This document shows, in pieces, positions 9,502-18,623 of a stretch of DNA of 64,000 nucleotides. The stretch is taken from contig JAYTTF010000285.1 of the NCBI GenBank assembly GCA_043745195.1, forward strand, positions 1-64,000, in the 5' to 3' direction. The DNA is from JANXSF01 sp043745195. GTDB taxonomy: Bacteria; Acidobacteriota; Terriglobia; Bryobacterales; Bryobacteraceae. Position 1 is the stretch's first letter. The number at the start of each line of letters is the position of its first letter. The translations under genes and the position numbers were made by a program. The notes beneath the pieces were generated by a model. That model ran no database searches. It had not been told where the DNA came from and saw only the letters and a list, made by a program, of their open reading frames with translations.

Positions 9502-9876
9502 TTGAAGAATATTTTCGTAGGAAACCTGGATTTCGGCGCCACCGAAGACTCATTGCGTGCCCTTTTTGAAGCTCACGGAGCAGTAGAACGTGTGAGCATT
9601 ATGACTGATCGCGACACCGGCCGGTCGCGCGGTTTTGCTTTTGTTGAAATGACCAATGCGGATGAGGCAGAACGTGCCATCGCCGCGTTGAACGGCGCCA
9701 ACCTTGGCGGCCGTGCTCTAAACGTTAACGAAGCTCGTCCCAAGACTGCGGGCGGCGGCGGCGGTGGTGGTGGTCGCGGATTCGGCGGCGGTGGTGGCGG
9801 CGGTCGTGGAGCCGGCGGCGGCAGCGGCGGCGGTGGTGGTTTTGGCAACCGTTCGCGTCGCGAACCCCGTTGGTAG
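9502..9876 (+). CDS. Glycine-rich RRM RNA-binding protein
   Basis: A 124-residue protein with one RNA-recognition motif (about residues 1-78) and a glycine-rich tail (about 84-118, runs of Gly broken by Arg and Phe). RNP2 is IFVGNL and RNP1 is RGFAFVEM, both intact. Bacterial proteins of this type (Rbp) bind single-stranded RNA and are often linked to cold or stress responses. The frame starts at a TTG, supported by AGGAGA at 9492-9497 and by the conserved KNIFVGNL start; no ATG is available nearby. The tail is encoded by a GGCGGCGGT-rich tract (about 9751-9843), a likely site of length variation. A hairpin terminator follows at 9910-9937. Confidence 0.9.
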   Translation: MKNIFVGNLDFGATEDSLRALFEAHGAVERVSIMTDRDTGRSRGFAFVEMTNADEAERAIAALNGANLGGRALNVNEARPKTAGGGGGGGGRGFGGGGGGGRGAGGGSGGGGGFGNRSRREPRW

Positions 9877-9909
9877 TTTCTATCATTCTTTTTGAGTTAT
9901 CAAGCGTAC

Positions 9910-9937
9910 AGCAAGCCCCCTAACTGGAGGGCTTGCT
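9910..9937 (+). terminator. Intrinsic terminator hairpin after the RRM gene
   Basis: AGCAAGCCC at 9910-9918 pairs perfectly with GGGCTTGCT at 9929-9937 across a 10-nt loop. A moderately T-rich tail follows. It begins 34 bases after the RRM stop codon and lies before the next gene's ribosome binding site. Confidence 0.7.
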
Positions 9938-9976
9938 ATATGTGTATCTCTCTTTACGATTTCATCGGGAGGCATT

Positions 9977-10165
9977 ATGGCGGGACGATCCGGAACCTCG
10001 CTTAAGAAGCGACAAAAAGAACTGGCCCGGCAAGATAGACAACGTGATAAAGAAGCGATGCGCGGTCAACGCAAGACTGAAAAGCCGGACAGGCCCCCAG
10101 GGTCTGGACCAGAAATCAGCGAAGCATCTGCTCTTGAACTATTCGAAGATCTGAGCGGTTCTTAA
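9977..10165 (+). CDS. Small highly charged conserved-type protein
   Basis: A 62-residue protein, very rich in Lys, Arg, Gln and Asp in its first half (KKRQKELARQDRQRDKEAMRG) and acidic at the C-terminus (SEASALELFEDL). A CGGGAGG ribosome binding site lies 5 nt ahead of the ATG, which supports real translation. Small proteins of this appearance occur next to many acidobacterial and deltaproteobacterial genes, but I know no function. The basic helix suggests nucleic-acid or ribosome contact; this is inference only. It follows the terminator hairpin, so it probably has its own promoter. Confidence 0.6.
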   Translation: MAGRSGTSLKKRQKELARQDRQRDKEAMRGQRKTEKPDRPPGSGPEISEASALELFEDLSGS

Positions 10166-10221
10166 TTTATTAGCAATTTCCTAACAGGGTAGCCATCGGA
10201 ATAGAATGAATTTTCTACACC

Positions 10222-11319
10222 ATGGCTACCCAATTTATTTCGAACCTCAGACTTACCGCTCTTGACGCTTTCCGTGGTGCCACTATGGCCTTCATGGTTC
10301 TGGTGAATAATCCCGGCGATGGCAAGTATTCTTACGCTCCCCTGCAACATGCCGATTGGGATGGATGGACCCCCACCGACGTGGTATTTCCTTCGTTCGT
10401 GTGGATTGTAGGTGTGGCAATTACTTTGGCAATGGGCCGCAAGTTGGAGGCGGGAAACTCCGCTGGTGCACTGTTGCTTCAAGCCGCCAAACGGGCCGCC
10501 ATCATTTTTGCATTGGGTCTGCTGGTTTATGCCTTCCCTTCCTTCGACCCAGCCACATTCCGAATTCTAGGAGTACTGCAACGAATCGCTATCTGCTATT
10601 TCGTTAGCTCCGCAATCTATTTGTACGCTCCTTTACGGGGGCAGTTCGCAGCAATCGTAGGGTTGCTGGCCGCATATTGGGCAATGATGAGCTTTGCTCC
10701 AGTGCCCGGCTTTGGCGCAGGCCATCTGGACGTGGAGCGGAATTTCGCCCATTACGTCGACAAGATTGTATTGGGGGCCCACAACTATTCCAACACCAAG
10801 ACTTGGGATCCAGAGGGAATCATCAGCACATTGCCTGCAATTGCCAGTATGCTTTTGGGCGTGATGGCCGGCCACATTCTAGCTCGGAAAGATGCGTTAA
10901 CCGCGAAAATAAAGTATTTGGCGGCTTGCGGAGTAGCACTTTTCGCGCTTGGGTATTTGTTCGATATGGCGGGATTTCCTATCAACAAGAAACTTTGGAG
11001 TTGTGCATTCGTTCTGGTGATGGCGGGACTTGATTTTGTTCTACTATCCGGCTTTTTGTGGCTGGCCGACGTTCAAGGTTACAAAAAGGTTTTTACTCCT
11101 TTCGTGATTATTGGCATGAACGCCATCGCTATTTACATGGCATCGGAATTCTTCGATACTTTCGCCAACATGTTCGGGTGGCGGGGTGCTCTTTATTCGA
11201 TGTTTAGTCAATACGCAACGCCGGTGAACGCTTCCCTGCTCTACGCGCTTTTCAACGTTGTGGTGATGTTTGCAATCGCCTGGTGCTTACATCGGCGGCA
11301 AATTTTCATTCGTGCTTAG
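10222..11319 (+). CDS. nagX: NagX-like membrane acyltransferase (DUF5009/heparan-glucosaminide acetyltransferase family)
   Basis: A 365-residue polytopic membrane protein with about ten hydrophobic segments. The N-terminal motif RLTALDAFRGATMAFMVLVNNPG followed by HADWDGWTPTDVVFPSFVWIVG is characteristic of the family related to eukaryotic HGSNAT, which acetylates terminal amino sugars across a membrane. Its bacterial members (NagX) are linked to N-acetylglucosamine use. The likely substrate is an amino sugar or cell-wall fragment, but this cannot be read from the sequence. The gene stands alone and its stop is only four bases from that of the convergent VWFA gene, leaving no room for a separate terminator. 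Confidence 0.82.
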   Translation: MATQFISNLRLTALDAFRGATMAFMVLVNNPGDGKYSYAPLQHADWDGWTPTDVVFPSFVWIVGVAITLAMGRKLEAGNSAGALLLQAAKRAAIIFALGLLVYAFPSFDPATFRILGVLQRIAICYFVSSAIYLYAPLRGQFAAIVGLLAAYWAMMSFAPVPGFGAGHLDVERNFAHYVDKIVLGAHNYSNTKTWDPEGIISTLPAIASMLLGVMAGHILARKDALTAKIKYLAACGVALFALGYLFDMAGFPINKKLWSCAFVLVMAGLDFVLLSGFLWLADVQGYKKVFTPFVIIGMNAIAIYMASEFFDTFANMFGWRGALYSMFSQYATPVNASLLYALFNVVVMFAIAWCLHRRQIFIRA

Positions 11320-11323
11320 TTAT

Positions 11324-12274
11324 TTATTCGGACCAATACCCTGGACGCGCACGAATCACAGCTTCACTCTTTTTTACTTTGACTGTAATTTGGTGATAGG
11401 TGGGTCCTGTGTTTTCCACTGGTGAAAAACTCAATAAATACTGGGTATGCAGATCGTCGCCCACTCTGGCGATCACCTTTTCCAGGCCCGATAACTTCGC
11501 GAAGGAAAGCCGCTCACCGCCAGTGTATTTAGACAATTCTTCAGCGGCGTTCTGTGCCCCCAATCGGCCAATCTCAGCGAAAATGGACAATAGATTCAAC
11601 CCTGCTCCGCTGTCGTACACGCGTTGACCGGAGGCAAAACGTTCATCTCCTTTTGAAGTAAACGGCGTTGCGTAGGCGGAATAGTTGACCGGATAAATAG
11701 TGACGTTGGCAGCCTGCGCTTTGGTGATTGCTTCTTCCAACTTGGCGGAACTCCCCCGATCTTTACTTTCGCCGATGACGATCAGCACGCGACGATAGTT
11801 GCCCCTGTCTTCCATCAATTTGACTGCTTCCACCACGGCGTCATTTAGTTTTGCAGCGCCGCCGTCGGGTTCAAGGCGGCGCATCTTGGCCGCGAACATC
11901 TTGCCATCACTGGTGAAAGGTTGCACCAAAGTAATTTTGTGTGAATAGGTGAGCAGCGCAACCAGGCCGCGTTCTCCGGCAACCAAAGGCTCAAACATCG
12001 ATCCGATTTTTTGAACTTTTGCAAGAACTGCCCCGGAAATTGAACTGGTTTGGACGGCAACCACTAAGGCAATTGGCCGCTGCGAAACTTCCAGTCGATG
12101 TGGCACCGGCTTTCCGTTATCCAAAACCTCGAAATCACTTTCGCTAAGCCCGTCGATGATCTTACCGTGCCGATCAGTCACACTTGTGGGAACAAGGATC
12201 AGGGGTACTGATGTGCGGATTGTAAGATCCTGCGCGGAAACTACCCACGCGCAGAATAGGGCACAAATTCTCAT
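11324..12274 (-). CDS. Exported VWFA-related protein, acidobacterial type
   Basis: A 316-residue protein with a short signal peptide (about 1-16, ending VSAQ). It begins with the pattern LVPTSVTDRHGKIIDGLSESDFEVLDNGKPV, which marks the VWFA-related domain family typical of Acidobacteria. A von Willebrand A-like fold follows (residues about 75-260) and then the family's C-terminal TYHQITVKVKKSEAVIRARPGYW. The metal-ion adhesion site is degenerate: the usual DxSxS is replaced by VQTSSIS. Function is unknown; adhesion or envelope protein scaffolding is likely. It lies 21 bases downstream of the ArnT-like gene and may be cotranscribed. A paralogue with the intact motif occurs at 37129-38055. Confidence 0.85.
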   Translation of the reverse strand: MRICALFCAWVVSAQDLTIRTSVPLILVPTSVTDRHGKIIDGLSESDFEVLDNGKPVPHRLEVSQRPIALVVAVQTSSISGAVLAKVQKIGSMFEPLVAGERGLVALLTYSHKITLVQPFTSDGKMFAAKMRRLEPDGGAAKLNDAVVEAVKLMEDRGNYRRVLIVIGESKDRGSSAKLEEAITKAQAANVTIYPVNYSAYATPFTSKGDERFASGQRVYDSGAGLNLLSIFAEIGRLGAQNAAEELSKYTGGERLSFAKLSGLEKVIARVGDDLHTQYLLSFSPVENTGPTYHQITVKVKKSEAVIRARPGYWSE

Positions 12275-12295
12275 TTGTAAATTTGGACGCGCTGG

Positions 12296-13642
12296 TCAGT
12301 CGTTCGGTTTCTCGCTGACTTCGCAATCGGGGAGTGTTCGGTTGGCGTAGTAATTCAATCCATATCGAATACTGCGGGAAACGTTCCCATTCACGCACTG
12401 GCCCGCAGGATTGTCCTTCATCTTCTGCCAAACTGGGCGAGCCGAAGCCAGAGCATTCACTTGATCAAGACTCGTTTCCTGTACCCAGGCAAAGCAAAGG
12501 AATGCGGCTGTAGCAACGGCTCCGAAACTTGGACGGAGCAGGAGAATGGCAAGCGGTGCCGCGCCCCAAGGTATGGAAAGGGATTGCAATGATTGCCGGC
12601 TGATTCCTGAATTCAATGCATTGGGAAGCAACTGAGATGCCACCAGCACCAGCATTAACGAAACCAGGCTTAACGACAGCAATAGACGTTTTTGTTGCGA
12701 TTTTTGGTAGCTTACGGCCCCCAGAACACAGAGTGAAGGAACTAACGGCAGCACGTAGCCTGGAAGTTTGTTTGTCGAAACGCTGAAGAACAGCAGTCCC
12801 CAAATTGCAGTCCAAAGAAAGGGCTTGATTGTTGGGCCAACTTGGCGAACGGCGCGAAGATCAAACAGAAAGGGTGCCCAGGGAACCATTGCTCCAAGGA
12901 TCACAGGAATGTAGAACAAGGGACCTTGCACATGCTGCAATGCTGATTTGGAAAAACGTCCCAGATGATGCTCAATAAAAAACACCTGCCAAAATGGTTG
13001 ACCATATTTCAAAGTTATTGGCACATACCAGATAGCGGCCACAGCAATACTGGCAATCGCGGGGGCAATCCAATTTCGCCACTCACGCCGATGCAACCAA
13101 GCCACTGGCAACAGCAGCACAGGGGCAACTCCACCTTTTGCCAACAAAGATAAGCCAACGAGCACCGCAGCCCACCATCGCCAGCGGGCCACTATTGCCA
13201 GCAGCGCCCCTGTGAAGGTAGCCGCCAGTGGAAGATCGGTAACAGCAACTTGACTAAATGAGAACCAGAATACCGTGGTGGCGAGCATGGTAGTGGCAAC
13301 TTGCGCGGTGTCTGGCGAATCGAGAATCGTACTGAGCGCTTTGTAGTAGAAAATCAGAAAAAATATGCTGAACAAAGCAATCGGCAATCGCGGAGCAAGT
13401 TCGCCAGGCAGACCAAGTTTGAAGCCTGCTGCGGAAAGCCAGTACAACAAAGGCGGTTTTTCAAACCAGGGTACGCCCCAAAGTATTGGCGAAATGTAGT
13501 CCCCTGAGCTTGCCATCTGTTTGGCAATTGCGGCATAGCGCGGCTCATCCGGAGTGATTACGCCGGTGCGATTCAGGCTCCACGTGTATAAGAAAGTAAT
13601 GGCCAGAAAGGCAAGGGCCACAACCGGCGAGCGAACTGGCAC
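12296..13642 (-). CDS. GT39/ArnT-like membrane glycosyltransferase
   Basis: A polytopic glycosyltransferase of about 448 residues with a dozen membrane segments. The first periplasmic loop carries TPDEPRYAAIAKQM, whose Asp-Glu pair is the catalytic signature of the PMT/ArnT superfamily that moves sugars from polyprenyl phosphate to lipid A, proteins or other acceptors. FEKPPLLYWL is also typical. I place the start at the GTG at 13642 (VPVRSPVVALAFL). The open frame extends to 13927, but that extension lacks resemblance and would overlap the divergent HIT-like gene by about 260 bases. The small C-terminal soluble domain ends with a Cys-containing stretch. The acceptor is unknown. Confidence 0.85.
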   Translation of the reverse strand: MPVRSPVVALAFLAITFLYTWSLNRTGVITPDEPRYAAIAKQMASSGDYISPILWGVPWFEKPPLLYWLSAAGFKLGLPGELAPRLPIALFSIFFLIFYYKALSTILDSPDTAQVATTMLATTVFWFSFSQVAVTDLPLAATFTGALLAIVARWRWWAAVLVGLSLLAKGGVAPVLLLPVAWLHRREWRNWIAPAIASIAVAAIWYVPITLKYGQPFWQVFFIEHHLGRFSKSALQHVQGPLFYIPVILGAMVPWAPFLFDLRAVRQVGPTIKPFLWTAIWGLLFFSVSTNKLPGYVLPLVPSLCVLGAVSYQKSQQKRLLLSLSLVSLMLVLVASQLLPNALNSGISRQSLQSLSIPWGAAPLAILLLRPSFGAVATAAFLCFAWVQETSLDQVNALASARPVWQKMKDNPAGQCVNGNVSRSIRYGLNYYANRTLPDCEVSEKPND

Positions 13643-13665
13643 ATGACAAGTATAAAATGACTTGA

Positions 13666-14217
13666 ATGCTTCGTCGTCTTTTTCTGCTTTCGTCGATTCT
13701 ATCAATTTCCATATTCGGCCAGCCCGCCGGGTCTTGCCTATGCGAAGTGGTAGAGGGCCAAACGTTGGCGGCTCGTCAATGCTCTTTGACGAATGAGGCG
13801 GAAAAGCAGCCGAAAGCAATTCCCTATTTTTTCGTGAAGGACGCAAACCCTCGCAAAACGAACAGAACGCTGTTGCTGCCTCGGGTTTATACGGGCGGCA
13901 TGATGGAGCTGAAAGACATTTCTGCATCGCAACGAACAGAGCTTTGGACTGCAGCCATCGCCAAATCGAAGGAACTGTGGGGCGCGGATTGGGGTGTGGC
14001 CATCAATGGTGCAAAGGTTCGGACCCAGTGCCATCTGCACATTCACATCGGGAAAATGATCAAGGGATTAGAGAAAACCGGGAAGTATTTAGTTGTTGAT
14101 TCTCCAGCAAAAATCCCTGTGCCAAGAGATGGCAGCGGACTGTGGATTCATCCTCAGGACCGGAAACTTGTAGTCCACATTGGAGAGCAGGCTGCCGAGA
14201 CTGTGTTATTGCGCTAG
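13666..14217 (+). CDS. Exported HIT-like / CDP-diacylglycerol pyrophosphatase-like hydrolase
   Basis: A 183-residue protein with a signal peptide (MLRRLFLLSSILSISIFG). The motif QCHLHIHIGKM at about residues 124-134 is the HxHxH catalytic motif of the HIT superfamily. The secreted location and surrounding residues resemble CDP-diacylglycerol pyrophosphatase (Cdh), which releases phosphatidate and CMP. Substrate assignment is tentative. The start ATG is only 23 bases from the GTG of the divergent glycosyltransferase, so at least one promoter must lie inside the other gene or transcripts must overlap. No Shine-Dalgarno site is evident. Confidence 0.68.
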   Translation: MLRRLFLLSSILSISIFGQPAGSCLCEVVEGQTLAARQCSLTNEAEKQPKAIPYFFVKDANPRKTNRTLLLPRVYTGGMMELKDISASQRTELWTAAIAKSKELWGADWGVAINGAKVRTQCHLHIHIGKMIKGLEKTGKYLVVDSPAKIPVPRDGSGLWIHPQDRKLVVHIGEQAAETVLLR

Positions 14218-14274
14218 CTTCCCAGTATCAAATTAGTGTCAAATGAAATAAGGACCACACACGGTAATTTCTAA

Positions 14275-15816
14275 ATGAGCCTCGTAGACATTGCAAAACT
14301 TCCAACCGCGGAGAACTCCGCGATCCACTTGAATGCCAAGGATAATATCGCAGTTGCCAGGGTTCCATTAGCAGCCGGAACGGTCCTGAAGATCGATGGC
14401 GGAACCATCACCGCCAGGGTCTTCGTGCCTGCAGGACATAAGATTTGTATCCGGCCCATTCCTGAGGGCGAACAAATTGTCCGCTACGGCCAGTTGATCG
14501 GTAAAGCGAAGAGCCCCATTCAACCGGGAGATCACGTTCATACTCATAACGTTGTCTTTGAAGAGTTGAACTTCGATTATGAATTTCCCACAATTGAACT
14601 TCCGCTGCCTTCCCTGCCCTCGTCGATTCCAACCTTCATGGGATATCAGCGGGAAGATGGGCGCGTAGGCACTCGAAATTATGTGGCAGTAGTTGCCGCC
14701 TCAAATTGCGCGGCTCATACGGCTGAAATGATTGCTGCTCACTTTTCAGGAATGGTATTGCCTGCAGGTGTGGACGGGGTTGCTGCCTTTCCGCATGGTG
14801 AAGGCTGTGGCCACACCATCGGACCAGATACCGAGCAATTGCAGCGGACCTTACGCGGCGTAATGAATCATCCCAACGTTGGCGCGGCGGTGATTTTGGG
14901 CCTTGGTTGTGAAGTGAATCAGATTGATCATTACCTGGGCGCGAATGCTCCTCGGACGACTCGCATGGTCGGCATGACGTTGCAAGGCGAGGGTGGTACA
15001 AAGTCAGCCATAGCCAATGCCATAAAGGCCATTGAAGGCTTGATTGAACAGATGTCTGAGGAAAAGCGAGTGGCAGTGCCAGCGACCAAGATCCAACTGG
15101 GGTTGAACTGCGGTGGCTCCGATTCCTTCTCTGGCATAACGGCCAACCCAGCACTGGGGTTCACTTCTGATCTGTTGGCTGAAATTGGTGCCTCCAGCGT
15201 TTTGGCGGAGACTACGGAGATCTTCGGAGCAGAGCACTTATTAGTGAAGAGAGCGCGCAGCCGCGCTGTGGCGGAACGATTGTTGAGTTTCGTCAAAGGC
15301 TATAAAACATATTTGAACCGGTTTGAAGGGTCCAACTTCAACGATAATCCATCTCCTGGAAATAAGGAAGGCGGCTTGACCAACATACTGGAAAAGTCCC
15401 TGGGTGCAGTTGCCAAGGGCGGGACATCGCAGCTAAACGAAGTGCTGGACTACGCCGAACGTGTTACCTCCCCAGGCTTCTGCTTCATGAATACCCCAGG
15501 CTATGACCCTGTATCCCTCACAGGGCTTGCTGCCGGCGGTGTGAACCTGATAGCCTTCACCACTGGACGCGGCAGCGCAATTGGGTTCCCTACCATTCCA
15601 GTAATCAAGATCGCCACCAATTCCAGCATGTACAAACGGATGACCGACAATATGGACGTCAACGCAGGTCGCATAGCTGATGGCGAAGCAACCATTGAAG
15701 GGGTGGGTCGAGAAATCTTCGACATGCTTTTGCGAGTAGCCAGCGGCGAGCGCACCTGTGCCGAACGGTTAGGACACAAAGAGTTTGTTCCTTGGCGGAT
15801 TGGACCGGTAATGTAA
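14275..15816 (+). CDS. uxaA: UxaA-family altronate/galactarate dehydratase
   Basis: A 513-residue enzyme with an N-terminal SAF domain (about 1-95; AVARVPLAAGTVLK, GDHVHTHNVVFEEL) and a large C-terminal domain of the D-galactarate dehydratase/altronate hydrolase family (GYQREDGRVGTRNYVAVV, AFPHGEGCGHT, LGLNCGGSDSFSG). Members dehydrate sugar acids to 2-keto-3-deoxy acids in an iron-dependent reaction. The single-chain layout matches altronate dehydratase, which makes 2-keto-3-deoxygluconate in galacturonate breakdown. A KdgK-like kinase about 5 kb downstream would use that product. The gene is likely the first of a plus-strand run. Galactarate dehydratase activity cannot be excluded. Confidence 0.85.
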   Translation: MSLVDIAKLPTAENSAIHLNAKDNIAVARVPLAAGTVLKIDGGTITARVFVPAGHKICIRPIPEGEQIVRYGQLIGKAKSPIQPGDHVHTHNVVFEELNFDYEFPTIELPLPSLPSSIPTFMGYQREDGRVGTRNYVAVVAASNCAAHTAEMIAAHFSGMVLPAGVDGVAAFPHGEGCGHTIGPDTEQLQRTLRGVMNHPNVGAAVILGLGCEVNQIDHYLGANAPRTTRMVGMTLQGEGGTKSAIANAIKAIEGLIEQMSEEKRVAVPATKIQLGLNCGGSDSFSGITANPALGFTSDLLAEIGASSVLAETTEIFGAEHLLVKRARSRAVAERLLSFVKGYKTYLNRFEGSNFNDNPSPGNKEGGLTNILEKSLGAVAKGGTSQLNEVLDYAERVTSPGFCFMNTPGYDPVSLTGLAAGGVNLIAFTTGRGSAIGFPTIPVIKIATNSSMYKRMTDNMDVNAGRIADGEATIEGVGREIFDMLLRVASGERTCAERLGHKEFVPWRIGPVM

Positions 15817-15847
15817 GTTTTGTTGGCACGGGCGGTACAATAATGAA

Positions 15848-16771
15848 ATGCGCTTGATCATTGCCTTGATTTTGGCAATTGGCCTACCCTTGGCCGCCCA
15901 AACAAAACCCGCTGCACTAAAGTCGGCTTTCGACAAGGTCACCTTGGAACAATACGTCCGTCACCTGATGCTATTGCCCCCGCAAGTAACTCTTGCGATT
16001 GCCGACCCTAAGCCTTCCGGCATTGCAGGTTTGAAGGAAATAACAATTATCGGATCGATGGGTGCACGCAGCCAGACATTGACCTTTTTTGTCTCCGATG
16101 ATGGCAAGACCATTTTGCAGGGTTCGCAGTTCGACATTGCCGAAAACCCTTTCAAGAAAAACATCGAAAAACTAAATACAGCATTCCAGCCTGCACTGGG
16201 AACAGCCGGTGCCCCGGTGGTGTTGGTTGTGTTTAGCGATTTTCAATGCCCCCACTGCAAAGATGAAGGCAAAATGCTGCGCGCCAATCTGGTGAAAACG
16301 TTCCCCAAAGAAGTCAGGCTCTACTTCAAAGATTTTCCAATTGAACAATCGCACCCTTGGGCGAAAACTGCTTCGATGGCCGGCCGCTGTGTGTACCGGC
16401 AGAATATGGACGCATTCTGGGATTTCCATGATTGGGCATTTGAGAATCAGGAAACATTGACGCTGGAAACCTTTTCAGCGAAACTAACCCAATTCGCGAC
16501 CACGAAAAAGCTGGACGGACTAGCTTTGAAAGCTTGCTTAGATTCCAAGGCTACATCTGAGATTGTTGAAAAAAATCAGGCGGACGGCAAAGCAGTTGGA
16601 GTCGCGTCCACTCCTACGATTTTTCTTAACGGGCGCTCTTTGCCGGGCAGCATTCCGTGGGAGCAATTGCAGCAATTGATTCAGTTTGAATTGGACTATC
16701 AAAAGGTGGCCAAGAATGCTGGTGACGATTGTGGTTGCGATGTGAAATTACCATCTCTATTAGGAAAGTAA
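15848..16771 (+). CDS. Exported DsbA-like thioredoxin-fold protein
   Basis: A 307-residue protein with a signal peptide (residues 1-18, ending LAAQ), an N-terminal region of about 90 residues seen in acidobacterial DsbA-like proteins, and a DsbA-type thioredoxin domain from about 115 to 290. The redox motif is Cys134-Pro-His-Cys137, identical in sequence to DsbA. The cis-Pro loop is VASTPTIFLNGR. It probably oxidises or isomerises disulfides in exported proteins. The C-terminal tail carries an additional CGC motif (DDCGCDVK) that could bind metal or act in redox exchange. Its stop is directly followed by the ATG of the M28 peptidase. Confidence 0.85.
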   Translation: MRLIIALILAIGLPLAAQTKPAALKSAFDKVTLEQYVRHLMLLPPQVTLAIADPKPSGIAGLKEITIIGSMGARSQTLTFFVSDDGKTILQGSQFDIAENPFKKNIEKLNTAFQPALGTAGAPVVLVVFSDFQCPHCKDEGKMLRANLVKTFPKEVRLYFKDFPIEQSHPWAKTASMAGRCVYRQNMDAFWDFHDWAFENQETLTLETFSAKLTQFATTKKLDGLALKACLDSKATSEIVEKNQADGKAVGVASTPTIFLNGRSLPGSIPWEQLQQLIQFELDYQKVAKNAGDDCGCDVKLPSLLGK

Positions 16772-18559
16772 ATGCTTCGAAATTTTATTGTTTCGCTAAC
16801 GGCGGGTTTAGTCTCCGCTGCACAGCTTGACCCCACTCACTACCTGGAAAACGTAAAGACCTTGGCATCGCCTCAATTTAAGGGCCGTGGCACCGGGACT
16901 CCAGAACTGGATAAGGCGGCCAACTTCATTGCCGGCCAATATAAAAAGGCTGGGTTACAACCCGTGGCCGGCAGCTATTTTCAGCGCTACCCTGTGACCA
17001 CCATGGCGCAGATTGGCAAGCGCAATAAGCTTGTGTGGCATGAAGGTACAACCAGGAAGGAAGCAAAGTTCGAGGGCGATTTCACACCCCTAAACTTTTC
17101 CTCGGCAGGCAGCGTATCGGGTCAAGTGGTGTTTGCCGGATACGGCATTACTGCTCCTGAATACAATTACGATGACTACCAGGGCGTTGATGTCAAAGGT
17201 AAGGTGGTGATTCTGTTCCGCAGAGAACCGCAGGAGTTTGACGAAAAAAGCGTCTTCACCGGCAAAAACTATACACGCCATGCTCAGTTTGATGCCAAGG
17301 CTACCAATGCTAAACAGCATGGTGCAAAAGCAGTAATCATGCTTACTGATTTAGGCAACACGGATTTGGAAAAATTCGGACGCACAGCAGGACCAGCCAA
17401 CGCAGGGATTCCGTTTCTTCAAATGAAGGCGGAAGCAGTTCAGAAATGGTTCGACGGCCAAGGGAAATCGCTGAAGGAAGTTCATGACGAAATCGACAAG
17501 GATTTGAAGCCTCGCAGTTTCGTACTGCCTGATTCCGTAACCATTGATTTGCAGGTGGATGTTGAACGCCAAGTGAAGCAGGTGCGCAACGTCATGGGTT
17601 ACCTCCCTGGCACAACCGACGAATATGTGATCATCGGTGCTCACTACGATCATTTGGGGATGGGCGATCAGTTTTCGCTGGATGCAAATCCCAAAGGTAA
17701 AATCCATCCAGGAGCCGATGACAATGCTTCCGGTTCGGCCGGAGTGATGGAACTGGCACGCTACTTCGCCGGACGTCCCAAAGAAAAGCGAGGCATTTTG
17801 TTCATGGCATTTTCCGGGGAAGAATTGGGACTATTGGGATCGGCCTATTATGCCGAGCATGCCATGCTACCAAACGCAAAGGCAGTGGCTATGATCAACA
17901 TGGACATGATCGGCCGGATTCGTGATGGCAAGGTGTTCGTAGGTGGGTCGGGCACTGGTTCGACGTTGAAAGGAATCTTAGATGAAACGAAGAGGCCCGA
18001 AGGCATGAAGTTCGATATGTCGGAAACGGCCGGATATGGTTCCAGTGATCATACATCCTTCACGATCAAGCAGATTCCCGTGCTGTTCTTCTTTTCCGGG
18101 CTCCATAGTGATTATCACCGGCCTAGCGATACTTGGGACAAGATCGACGCTAAGGCAGCAATAAAGCTGCTGACCTATATTGGGGATGTTGCCGAGCGGC
18201 TGCGCGTGGGTGAAGATAGGCCGCAATATGTCAGAGTGATGCCTCCGGCTTCGAGCATGACTGCTGGAACTTCCTCCGGCGGATCCAGCGGCTATGGACC
18301 TTACTTCGGAAGTATTCCTGATTTTGCCGAGCCGCCCAAGGGCGTACGGTTTGCTGATGTTCGCGATGGTTCTCCGGCAGCAAAGGCTGGTTTGAAGGCA
18401 CAGGACATCATGATCGGCTTCGATGGCAAAGATATTCAGAATTTGTATGATTTCACTTACGCTTTGAAGTCGAAAAAGGTGGGGGATGAAGTGATGGTGA
18501 AAGTTCTGAGGGGAACTGAAACCCTGGAAGTGAAGGTTTTACTAACTGCGAGAAAATAA
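16772..18559 (+). CDS. Exported M28 family metallopeptidase with PA and PDZ domains
   Basis: A 595-residue secreted zinc peptidase. After a signal peptide come an N-terminal segment, a protease-associated (PA) insert (about 110-250), the M28 catalytic domain and a C-terminal PDZ domain (about 510-595, GSPAAKAGLKAQDIMIGFDG). Zinc ligands and catalytic residues are visible: His in GAHYDHLG near 291, Asp in HPGADDNASG near 315, the Glu pair in SGEELGLLG near 350, Asp in NMDMIGR and a late His in LHSDYHRPSDT. Relatives are aminopeptidases acting in the periplasm or medium. It abuts the DsbA-like gene with no spacing, so the two are likely coexpressed. Confidence 0.9.
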   Translation: MLRNFIVSLTAGLVSAAQLDPTHYLENVKTLASPQFKGRGTGTPELDKAANFIAGQYKKAGLQPVAGSYFQRYPVTTMAQIGKRNKLVWHEGTTRKEAKFEGDFTPLNFSSAGSVSGQVVFAGYGITAPEYNYDDYQGVDVKGKVVILFRREPQEFDEKSVFTGKNYTRHAQFDAKATNAKQHGAKAVIMLTDLGNTDLEKFGRTAGPANAGIPFLQMKAEAVQKWFDGQGKSLKEVHDEIDKDLKPRSFVLPDSVTIDLQVDVERQVKQVRNVMGYLPGTTDEYVIIGAHYDHLGMGDQFSLDANPKGKIHPGADDNASGSAGVMELARYFAGRPKEKRGILFMAFSGEELGLLGSAYYAEHAMLPNAKAVAMINMDMIGRIRDGKVFVGGSGTGSTLKGILDETKRPEGMKFDMSETAGYGSSDHTSFTIKQIPVLFFFSGLHSDYHRPSDTWDKIDAKAAIKLLTYIGDVAERLRVGEDRPQYVRVMPPASSMTAGTSSGGSSGYGPYFGSIPDFAEPPKGVRFADVRDGSPAAKAGLKAQDIMIGFDGKDIQNLYDFTYALKSKKVGDEVMVKVLRGTETLEVKVLLTARK

Positions 18560-18623
18560 CCTAGTTCCACGGCTAATGGAAGCCACGCCATGGGCCGATT
18601 AATTCTATAGGAAAGCATTCATA

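Noticed and set aside
9573..9848. Proline-rich minus-strand frame
   Set aside because: It is the complement of the glycine-rich tail of the RRM gene.
13640..13927. N-terminal extension of the GT39 gene
   Set aside because: Runs antisense through the HIT-like gene and lacks the hydrophobic pattern; the GTG at 13642 is better.
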